This document shows, piece by piece, positions 1 through 4,585 of a DNA stretch of 5,189 bases. Made by a program: the position numbers and the translations under genes. The notes under the pieces are model-generated. The model was not told where the DNA came from. It ran no database searches and saw only the letters and a program-made list of their open reading frames with translations. This stretch comes from GWB1-39-12 sp964435575 (GTDB lineage: Bacteria > Patescibacteriota > Microgenomatia > UBA8517), in contig CAYSZS010000040.1 of the NCBI GenBank assembly GCA_964435575.1, positions 1 to 5,189 on the forward strand, written 5' to 3'. The stretch's first letter is position 1, and each line of letters begins with the position of its first letter.

Positions 1-5
1 TAATG

Positions 6-21
6 TAAATTGATAAATTTA
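6..21. promoter_or_regulatory. Possible antitoxin operator (6-bp inverted repeat)
   Basis: TAAATT at 6-11 and AATTTA at 16-21 form a perfect 6-bp inverted repeat around a 4-nt spacer, ending 4 nt before the antitoxin ATG. AbrB/MazE-type antitoxins commonly bind palindromes over their own promoter, so this is a reasonable operator candidate. The region is very AT-rich, so a palindrome this short can arise by chance, and the window starts too late to show a full promoter. Confidence 0.2.
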
Positions 22-25
22 ATGT

Positions 26-331
26 ATGTATATAGTTTCCATTACATCACAAGGACAATTTAGTATTCCCGCAAGACTAAGGAGAGAATTGGGTTTTCAT
101 AAACACAAAAAGGCAATTGTTAGTGTAGATAAAGGAAAGATGATTGTTGAGCCTGCAAGTGATTTTATGAGTCTTAAGGGGAGTTTGCACAAATATGCTA
201 AAAAAGGTATGCCCATCAATAAAATTATAGAATTGGAAGAGAAAGCTTGGGAGAAGGGAGCTGTTGAGAGGTATGTGCGAACGTTAAGCTTACGAGAAAG
301 GCGAAAATTAGGAAGTCTGAGAAAAAGTTGA
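26..331 (+). CDS. AbrB/MazE-family antitoxin (VapB-like)
   Basis: This 101-residue protein is probably the DNA-binding antitoxin of a type II toxin-antitoxin pair. Residues 6-43 match the SpoVT-AbrB swapped-hairpin domain: ITSQGQFSIPARLRRELGF, then a basic turn and the strand pattern AIVSVDKGKMIVEP. Residues 49-83 (LKGSLHKYAKKGMP, then an E/K-rich helix) resemble the C-terminal toxin-binding segment that follows AbrB domains in VapB proteins. The last 18 residues are strongly basic. The ATG start puts the domain at the usual position. No clear Shine-Dalgarno sequence is seen upstream. The PIN-domain toxin gene begins 10 nt after the TGA stop, so the two are surely co-transcribed. By family, the protein would neutralise the toxin and repress its own promoter. 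The role comes from domain and context, since no close homologue was identified. Confidence 0.85.
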   Translation: MYIVSITSQGQFSIPARLRRELGFHKHKKAIVSVDKGKMIVEPASDFMSLKGSLHKYAKKGMPINKIIELEEKAWEKGAVERYVRTLSLRERRKLGSLRKS

Positions 332-341
332 AGAAAGTAGA

Positions 342-746
342 ATGAAAAGTTACATTGCAGATACGAATTTTTACCTTCGTTTTATTCTTCAAGACGTTAA
401 AAGCCAGGCTAAACTTTCTGAGAAATATCTAAATAAAGCAAAGCTAGGTGAAATAAAAATATTCTTCCCTGATGAGGTTGTTTTGGAGATGGAGTTTGTT
501 TTAAGAAGCTTTTATTCTGTAAATAGGGAGGAAATTACAAAAAGTCTACTTGGCTTAATGAAGATTGAGTATGTCGATGTTGAAAATAGGTCGTTATGGA
601 TAAAAACACTCGAAATTTATAAAGAGAAAAATGTAAGCTTATTAGATATTTTTTTATTTCTTAAGGCCAAAGATGTGGGGTCAGAAGTTCTTTCCTTTGA
701 TAGAGATTTTCAGAAATTAAAAAAATATGAAAAACAAAATATTTGA
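342..746 (+). CDS. PIN-domain ribonuclease toxin (VapC-like)
   Basis: A 134-residue PIN-domain protein, the usual length for VapC toxins, which are Mg2+-dependent endoribonucleases cleaving tRNA, rRNA or mRNA. The acidic active-site set is visible: D7 in the N-terminal strand (IADTNFYLR), E49 in the helix VVLEMEFVL, D102 in SLLDIFLFLKAK, and D120/D122 in LSFDRDF. N9 follows D7 in the common DTN pattern. All catalytic positions look intact, so the enzyme is probably active. The ATG lies 10 nt after the antitoxin stop, with only a weak purine-rich AGAAAG upstream. The 3' end overlaps the start of glyA by 20 nt in another frame, so toxin and metabolic gene are translationally adjacent. The RNA target cannot be read from the sequence. 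Confidence 0.88.
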   Translation: MKSYIADTNFYLRFILQDVKSQAKLSEKYLNKAKLGEIKIFFPDEVVLEMEFVLRSFYSVNREEITKSLLGLMKIEYVDVENRSLWIKTLEIYKEKNVSLLDIFLFLKAKDVGSEVLSFDRDFQKLKKYEKQNI

Positions 747-2037
747 TTTGATAAGGAAAGAAGAAGTCAGACAGCGGGACACCCTTATGATGATCCCGTC
801 GGAGAATTATACCTATCCGGAAGTTCGGGAAGCGGTTGGCTCGGTTCTGATGCATAAGTATGCCGAAGGACAACCTAAGAAACGTTATTACCAAGGAATG
901 AATGTTGTTGACGAGATAGAGGCATTGTGTGAAGAGAGAGTACTCGGGGCCTTTAAGCTTTCTCCAAAAGATTGGAATGCGAATGTTCAGCCCCATTCAG
1001 GGTGTCCCGCAAACTTAGCGGTTTATAACGCAGTTTTGTCTCCCGGCGACAAAATAATGGCAATGTACCTTCCTGACGGTGGACATCTTTCCCATGGTTG
1101 GCAAATGCCTGATAGAAAAATCACACTTGTTTCCAAGATTTATGATGTTAAGTTTTACCACGTTGACCCAAAAACTCGTGTTTTTAATTATGATCAAATT
1201 GAAAAACAAGCCTTAAATTTTAAGCCCAAAATGCTTATTTCTGGCGGAACTGCATACCCTTCCGAAATTGACCATAAACGTATGGGTCAAATTGCCAAAA
1301 AAGTCGGAGCCTATTACTTGGCGGATATTGCTCATGAGGCAGGATTGGTTGCGGGGGGCGCAAATAAATCTCCTTTTCCTCATGCTGATTTTGTTACCAT
1401 GACGACGCACAAGACTTTGAGAGGTCCGCGTGGTGCAATTATTATCTGTCGGAGAGAATTTTCAGAAGATATCGATTTTTCGGTATTTCCGGGGATGCAG
1501 GGGGGGCCTCATATTCATACAATTGCCGGGATTGCAATTACTTTGGAAAAGGCAAAGACTGCACAATTCAAAAAATATGCTTTTCAAGTAGTCAAAAATG
1601 CAAAATATCTTGCAAAAATATTTATCGATGCGGGATTAGACGTGGTAAGTGGGGGGACTGAAAAACATTTGATTTTAATAGATTTAGACAAGAGCGGAAC
1701 TAACGGAGCAATTGTTGCTTATGCACATGAAGTTGCAGGAATTGTAATAAACAAAAATTCGGTTCCCAATGATCCGATGCCGCCCTTTTATCCATCGGGG
1801 ATCCGGTTGGGGACGCCGGCTATAACCGCAAGAGGTATGAAGGAAGGGGAGATGAGTCAAATTGCTGAATGGATTTTAAAAGTTATCGAATATGTTAAAG
1901 CTTATAAACTTCCACAAGATAAAGATGCAAGAAATACCTTTATGAAGGCGTTCAAGGAAAAGATGTCAAAGGATAAGTTTTTACTTTCGATTGCCGAAGA
2001 AGTCAAAACTCTTTGTAAGAAATTTCCGATTGTTTAG
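727..2037 (+). CDS. glyA: Serine hydroxymethyltransferase
   Basis: A 436-residue cytosolic PLP enzyme, full length for bacterial GlyA, which converts serine and tetrahydrofolate to glycine and 5,10-methylene-THF. Visible motifs: SENYTYPEV (25-33), HKYAEGQPKKRYYQG (43-57, with the tyrosines and glutamate of the active site), NVQPHSG (86-92), GGHLSHG (118-124), LADIAHEAGLVAGG (198-211, with D200 facing the PLP nitrogen and H203), TTHKTLRGPRG (226-236, with K229 the Schiff-base lysine), FPGMQGGP (254-261), NKNSVPNDP (342-350) and SGIRLGTPAIT (357-367, with R360 the substrate-carboxylate arginine). The ATG at 727 retains the N-terminal helix DLIRKEEVRQRD expected in the family. It overlaps the upstream PIN gene by 20 nt, and no good SD precedes it. 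The small gene at 2052 and folD follow. Minor departures from the E. coli sequence are P24 and CP at 93-94. Confidence 0.97.
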   Translation: MKNKIFDLIRKEEVRQRDTLMMIPSENYTYPEVREAVGSVLMHKYAEGQPKKRYYQGMNVVDEIEALCEERVLGAFKLSPKDWNANVQPHSGCPANLAVYNAVLSPGDKIMAMYLPDGGHLSHGWQMPDRKITLVSKIYDVKFYHVDPKTRVFNYDQIEKQALNFKPKMLISGGTAYPSEIDHKRMGQIAKKVGAYYLADIAHEAGLVAGGANKSPFPHADFVTMTTHKTLRGPRGAIIICRREFSEDIDFSVFPGMQGGPHIHTIAGIAITLEKAKTAQFKKYAFQVVKNAKYLAKIFIDAGLDVVSGGTEKHLILIDLDKSGTNGAIVAYAHEVAGIVINKNSVPNDPMPPFYPSGIRLGTPAITARGMKEGEMSQIAEWILKVIEYVKAYKLPQDKDARNTFMKAFKEKMSKDKFLLSIAEEVKTLCKKFPIV

Positions 2038-2051
2038 GAATAGAAATTATT

Positions 2052-2267
2052 ATGGGAAAAGGTGGTTCCGAAAGACCCGATTGGTGTGCCGGAATTAACT
2101 GTCCTAATTATGAAACTGGAAGATGTGATTTAAGAGATTGGGTGATTCGGGGAGGGTATGTTAGTGATAAAACCAGAAATAGTTATTACAGAGAATTCCG
2201 AGAACTATCACAAAAAGATCCCGAAGAATTACGGCAAAGATGTTTTCAAATTATGACTAAAATTTAA
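2052..2267 (+). CDS. Small cysteine-containing protein of unknown function
   Basis: A 71-residue protein that I do not recognise. It starts 14 nt after the glyA stop, with AGGA at 2036-2039 as a distant weak SD. Cysteines lie at 12, 17 and 25 (C-x4-C-x7-C, within WCAGINCPNYETGRC) and a fourth at 64. The spacing could hold a metal ion or an iron-sulfur cluster, but no known signature was matched. Residues 39-71 are charged and probably helical (YYREFRELSQKDPEELRQRC). There is no signal peptide or membrane segment, so it is presumably cytosolic. Its position between glyA and folD on the same strand suggests co-expression with folate genes, but co-transcription does not prove a shared function. 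Tight spacing and ordinary composition favour a real gene. A chance open frame is less likely but possible. Confidence 0.7.
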   Translation: MGKGGSERPDWCAGINCPNYETGRCDLRDWVIRGGYVSDKTRNSYYREFRELSQKDPEELRQRCFQIMTKI

Positions 2268-2276
2268 ATCTTCAAT

Positions 2277-2305
2277 TTGTTTACTTTCTTTAAATGAATT
2301 AAAAT
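2277..2305 (+). promoter_or_regulatory. Possible folD promoter
   Basis: TTGTTT at 2277-2282 and TAAAAT at 2300-2305 (5 of 6 matches to TATAAT) are separated by 17 nt, the ideal spacing for a vegetative sigma factor promoter. Transcription would begin around 2311-2313, only 3-5 nt before the folD ATG, giving a nearly leaderless message. This fits the absence of any SD before folD. The region is AT-rich and the -35 box is weak, so chance is a real alternative. Confidence 0.3.
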
Positions 2306-2315
2306 TCTCAATAAT

Positions 2316-3143
2316 ATGACACATATTTTTGATGGAAAGGCGTTTGCGAAAGATAAAGAAGAGTTAATCAGAGATCAAGTTAATCGGTTAATTAAGAAGG
2401 GAATTAGACCTAAATTAGTTTCCATACTTGTTGGGGAAGATCCGGCAAGTGTACTCTACGTGAATCTCAAGAAGAGAGCGGCAGAGAGAATAGGAGCAGA
2501 GGTAGAAGTAATAAGTTTAAGTTTAAGTTCAAGTATAAGTGTAAAAGAGATCCAAAAGACAATTGAGCAATTTAACAATGATAACAATGTGCACGGAATT
2601 ATGGTTCAGTTGCCGCTACCGTGGAATTTTTCGGGAAAAGATAGAGACGAAATAATTAACGCTATAGCGAAAGAAAAAGACGTTGATGGGCTTCGAGGAG
2701 ATAGTCCATACGCGCACCCGACGGCAAAAGCAGTTCTGGAGGTATTAGAACACGCAAAAAATATTAGTAAGCCGTCTTTAAAAGAAGAAGATTTGAGAAT
2801 TGCGGTAGTTGGCGCATCCGGCATGGTAGGCAGACCTTTACTTAGGGAATTTAAAAGAAAAGGAATTGATGCTGTAGGATATAATACGAAGACAATTAAT
2901 TGGCAAGAGAGAATTAAAGAGAAGGACGTTGTGATTAGTGCAACAGGAGTACCTGATTTGATTAAAGAAAGTATGGTAAGAGATGGTGTAGTTTTAATCG
3001 ACGTTGGTTCGCCCAATGGTGATATCGAAAAGAGAACTTACGAAAAAGCTTCGTTTATTTCTCCGGTTCCGGGTGGAGTCGGGCCGGTAACGGTTTCATG
3101 CCTTTTGGAAAATCTCGTTGAAGCTGCTTTATTAAAGATATAA
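2316..3143 (+). CDS. folD: Methylene-THF dehydrogenase / methenyl-THF cyclohydrolase
   Basis: A 275-residue bifunctional cytosolic enzyme that oxidises 5,10-methylene-THF to methenyl-THF and hydrolyses it to 10-formyl-THF, following the GlyA reaction. The catalytic domain shows FDGKAFAK (5-12), LVGEDPASVLYVNLKKRA (38-55, with Y48 and catalytic K52), GIMVQLPLP (94-102, with Q98) and KDVDGL (121-126, with D124). The Rossmann part has VVGASGMVGRP (164-174), and the C-terminal signature is SPVPGGVGPVTV (249-260). Two regions depart from the common form. The usual PCTP segment reads AHPTAKAV (133-140), and the HSRT-type strand that contacts the NADP phosphate reads GYNTKTINW (188-196), so cofactor preference may differ. 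A run of AAGTNY hexamers lies at 2513-2542. The ATG start puts DGK at its normal position. No SD is visible; the gap from the preceding gene is 48 nt. Confidence 0.96.
   Translation: MTHIFDGKAFAKDKEELIRDQVNRLIKKGIRPKLVSILVGEDPASVLYVNLKKRAAERIGAEVEVISLSLSSSISVKEIQKTIEQFNNDNNVHGIMVQLPLPWNFSGKDRDEIINAIAKEKDVDGLRGDSPYAHPTAKAVLEVLEHAKNISKPSLKEEDLRIAVVGASGMVGRPLLREFKRKGIDAVGYNTKTINWQERIKEKDVVISATGVPDLIKESMVRDGVVLIDVGSPNGDIEKRTYEKASFISPVPGGVGPVTVSCLLENLVEAALLKI
2513..2542 (+). repeat. Hexanucleotide tandem repeat inside folD
   Basis: Five consecutive 6-nt units follow the pattern AAGTNY: AAGTTT, AAGTTT, AAGTTC, AAGTAT, AAGTGT. They encode a serine-alternating stretch, ISLSLSSSISV (residues 66-76), between a beta strand and the next helix of the FolD catalytic domain. 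Because the unit is 6 nt, gain or loss by slippage would keep the reading frame and change the loop by two residues. Confidence 0.7.
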
Positions 3144-3220
3144 AGACTTTATCCAAATCATAAAACACACGGGTTAAAAGTCAAAAGTCCTTCGAAATTA
3201 AATTTCTGACGGCATTGTAA

Positions 3221-3283
3221 ATTCAAAAAAACACATGGGGGCAAGAAGTTATTAACTGCATGAGTGAAGGTTGCTTTTTGAAT
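3221..3283 (+). repeat. 9-bp inverted repeat upstream of rpsB
   Basis: ATTCAAAAA at 3221-3229 and TTTTTGAAT at 3275-3283 are perfect reverse complements separated by 45 nt. The right arm overlaps the proposed rpsB -35 box. It could be a spaced protein-binding site or a stem in a read-through transcript from folD. The arms are A/T runs, so chance is possible. There is no GC-rich stem of the kind an intrinsic terminator needs. Confidence 0.4.
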
Positions 3284-3310
3284 CCTGGTTTGCTAAGATA
3301 CCAAGAAGTT
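3242..3310 (+). repeat. Direct repeat CAAGAAGTT, two copies 60 nt apart
   Basis: CAAGAAGTT occurs at 3242-3250 and again at 3302-3310, with start points exactly 60 nt apart, in the gap between folD and rpsB. The AGAAGT core of each copy is complementary to ACTTCT at 3336-3341, in the loop and 3' arm of the leader hairpin. The second copy spans the predicted transcription start. The function is unknown. Confidence 0.4.
3271..3299 (+). promoter_or_regulatory. Probable rpsB-tsf-frr promoter (extended -10)
   Basis: TTGCTT at 3271-3276 (a partial -35 match keeping TTG) is followed after 17 nt by TAAGAT at 3294-3299 (4 of 6 matches to TATAAT). TGC lies directly before the -10, giving the extended -10 form TGnTAAGAT. 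Transcription would start near 3305-3307, leaving a leader of about 60 nt that contains the hairpin described below. This is the best promoter candidate in the 223-nt gap between folD and rpsB, and it would serve the three translation genes. Confidence 0.5.
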
Positions 3311-3314
3311 CACA

Positions 3315-3364
3315 CATCGATCAGGTCTCCTGAGCACTTCTGATCGGTGGCGGTAAAAGGAGAC
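3315..3364 (+). promoter_or_regulatory. rpsB leader hairpin with anti-Shine-Dalgarno loop
   Basis: Bases 3315-3325 pair with 3339-3349 to give an 11-bp stem with two G-U pairs; its core CGATCAG/CTGATCG is perfect over 7 bp. The loop carries GTCTCCT (3325-3331), an exact complement of AGGAGAC (3358-3364), which is the rpsB ribosome-binding site. Loop-to-SD pairing would form a pseudoknot-like structure that hides the SD. No U-run follows, so it is not a terminator. Leaders of rpsB are known to mediate S2 feedback in gammaproteobacteria (the t44/rpsB RNA motif). This sequence is not recognisably that motif, so autoregulation by S2 is inferred. Confidence 0.55.
3358..3362 (+). promoter_or_regulatory. 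rpsB ribosome-binding site
   Basis: AGGAG lies 4 nt before the rpsB ATG and is one of only two strong SD sequences in the window. It fixes the start at 3367 and is fully complementary to the upstream hairpin loop. Confidence 0.85.
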
Positions 3365-3366
3365 AT

Positions 3367-4119
3367 ATGGCAACTAAAGTATCACTCAAAGAACTAATTT
3401 CTGCTGGTGCTCACTTTGGGCACCAGGTAAAACGTTGGAACCCTAAGATGGCCCCTTTTATTTATGGTGAAAAAGACGGAGTACATATTTTTGATTTAAT
3501 TAAGACCAAAGAGAAACTTGAAGAGGCGCTTGAACTTCTGAAATTGGCTTCAAAAGAAGGTAAGAGCATCCTTTTTGTTGGTACAAAAAAGCAAGTCAAA
3601 AGTAAGATAGCCGAGGTTGCCAAAGATACAGGAGCTTTTTACGTTAATGAGCGCTGGTTGGGAGGAACCCTGACGAACTTTGATCAATTGTTAAAGTCGG
3701 TTAAAAAGCTTCAGGAATTAAAAAGCACGATGGAAGCTGGGGGTTTTAAGGATAGAACCAAGAAAGAACGACTTCTTATCGACCGCGAGATTCAAAGACT
3801 TTCTAAATTTTTTGGTGGACTTACCGGGATGAGTAAGATTCCAGATATACTGGTTGTTATTGATATTAAGCGCGAAAAAACCGCACTGAGTGAAGCCAAT
3901 GCTAAAGGTGTCGAGGTAGTTGCTTTAGTTGACTCGAATTGTGATCCGACTCAAGTTGACTATCCAATCTCGATGAATGACGATGCAACCAGGGCGCTTG
4001 AGTATGTATTGGGATTAATGGGAGAAGCAATACTTGAGGGAAAAGGTATCAAAAGTAGCAAAAGTACCACAAGTACCACAGATAAAAATTCCGCGAAATC
4101 TGTTAAGAAACCAGTGTAA
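3367..4119 (+). CDS. rpsB: 30S ribosomal protein S2 (uS2)
   Basis: A 250-residue protein of the small ribosomal subunit, close to the 241 residues of E. coli S2. Family motifs run throughout: LKELISAGAHFGHQVKRWNPKMAPFI (7-32, the S2 signature), GVHIFDLIKT (38-47), ILFVGTKKQ (68-76), NERWLGGTLTNF (94-105), the coiled-coil region with TKKER (131-135), FGGLTGMSKIPD (149-160), LVVIDIKRE (162-170) and DSNCDPTQVDYPISMNDDA (189-207). The last 25 residues, after GIK, are a Ser/Thr/Lys-rich low-complexity tail that is probably disordered and includes a perfect 2 x 9-bp tandem duplication. The start is supported by AGGAG and the canonical MATKVSLKEL beginning. It is the first gene of the translation operon, with tsf 16 nt downstream. 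Regulation is likely through the leader hairpin. Confidence 0.98.
   Translation: MATKVSLKELISAGAHFGHQVKRWNPKMAPFIYGEKDGVHIFDLIKTKEKLEEALELLKLASKEGKSILFVGTKKQVKSKIAEVAKDTGAFYVNERWLGGTLTNFDQLLKSVKKLQELKSTMEAGGFKDRTKKERLLIDREIQRLSKFFGGLTGMSKIPDILVVIDIKREKTALSEANAKGVEVVALVDSNCDPTQVDYPISMNDDATRALEYVLGLMGEAILEGKGIKSSKSTTSTTDKNSAKSVKKPV
4063..4080 (+). repeat. 2 x 9-bp tandem repeat in the rpsB tail
   Basis: AGTACCACA is perfectly duplicated in tandem and in frame, encoding Ser-Thr-Thr twice (residues 233-238) in the low-complexity C-terminal tail of S2. It is probably a recent slippage duplication in a region under little constraint. Confidence 0.7.
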
Positions 4120-4135
4120 ATCTGTAATTATGATT

Positions 4136-4585
4136 ATGAAGATTCCAGCTGATCAAATTAGAGAACTTAAAGATAAAACTGGTGCTCCTGTGATGCGGGC
4201 AAAACAGGTTTTGGAAGAATATAAAGGGGACTTTACGAAAGCAGAGGAGATTCTAAAGAAAGAAGGTTTTGAGAAAGTTGAAAAACGTTCGGGTCGCGCT
4301 ACAAGTGCAGGAATTATTGCATCCTACACCCATCATAATCAGAAAGTAGTCGGAGTAGTGGAGTTATTATGCGAAACCGACTTTGTTGCCAAAAATGAAC
4401 TTTTTCAAGATCTAGGCAAAAATTTGGCCATGCAAGTTGCTTCAATGGGAGAAAAAAGCTTTGAAAATCAGGAATTTATAAAAGATCCAGACAAAAAGGT
4501 TGGCGACTTGGTAAAAGAAGTAATTGCAAAGACTGGAGAGAACGCTCGTATCGGTAGAGTTTTTCGTATACAATTAGGAGAGTAA
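4136..4585 (+). CDS. tsf: Elongation factor Ts, minimal form
   Basis: The guanine-nucleotide exchange factor for EF-Tu, acting in the cytosol. The 149 residues include the UBA-like N-terminal domain (1-50: IRELKDKTGAPVMRAKQVLEE, GDFTKAEEIL), the EF-Tu-contacting core strand VGVVELLCETDFVAKNELF (72-90, with TDFV at 81-84) and the closing segment KTGENARIGRVFRIQLGE (132-149). E. coli EF-Ts has about 283 residues and Thermus 196. The closest layout is Thermus, but a helical segment of roughly 45 residues between the core and the PFVKD-like strand (here EFIKD) is missing. The open frame extends upstream inside rpsB to 4034, but that part has no family resemblance. The start at 4136 (MKIP) fits EF-Ts N termini, and ATG at 4130 (MIMKIP) is the alternative. 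Neither has an SD. It is coupled to frr by TAATG. Confidence 0.93.
   Translation: MKIPADQIRELKDKTGAPVMRAKQVLEEYKGDFTKAEEILKKEGFEKVEKRSGRATSAGIIASYTHHNQKVVGVVELLCETDFVAKNELFQDLGKNLAMQVASMGEKSFENQEFIKDPDKKVGDLVKEVIAKTGENARIGRVFRIQLGE
4576..4580 (+). promoter_or_regulatory. frr ribosome-binding site inside the tsf end
   Basis: AGGAG lies within the last codons of tsf, 4 nt before the frr ATG. The tsf stop and frr start share one base (TAATG), so terminating ribosomes can re-initiate directly, suggesting translational coupling. Confidence 0.8.

Noticed and set aside
329..746. TGA recoded as glycine, as in Gracilibacteria/SR1
   Set aside because: None of the conserved genes contains an in-frame TGA. 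TGA sits at sensible ends of the antitoxin and toxin genes, so code 11 is sufficient.
1353..1656. G-runs of 6-7 nt in glyA (1353-1358, 1500-1506, 1651-1656), possible slippage or frameshift sites
   Set aside because: They fall on conserved glycine codons, and the glyA frame is intact from start to stop with all motifs in register.
3144..3300. Intrinsic terminator after folD
   Set aside because: The TTTTT at 3275-3279 is not preceded by a stable GC-rich hairpin, and the other inverted repeats lack a U-run.
3221..3303. tRNA-like segment ending in ACCA (3300-3303)
   Set aside because: No acceptor-stem complement lies 70-75 nt upstream, and no T-arm or anticodon arm can be formed.
3252..3317. 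21-residue - strand frame MCELLGILANQ..., resembling the N terminus of class II glutamine amidotransferases and preceded by AGGAG
   Set aside because: It stops after 21 codons, and no further homology is seen in any - frame beyond it. The AGGAG comes from the complement of the hairpin loop. A chance resemblance is most likely.
3260..3343. 27-residue + strand reading frame upstream of rpsB (MSEGCFLNPGLL...), a possible leader peptide
   Set aside because: It has no SD, starts upstream of the predicted transcription start, and runs through the structured leader hairpin. Its composition gives no sign of selection.
3301..3366. T-box or tetrahydrofolate riboswitch
   Set aside because: The T-box TGGNACCGCG core is absent, the conserved THF riboswitch core is not recognisable, and the downstream gene is a ribosomal protein gene.
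4034..4135. Longer EF-Ts starting at 4034
   Set aside because: The extra 34 residues lie inside the rpsB C-terminal coding region, have no family similarity, and are explained by the low-complexity S2 tail read in another frame.
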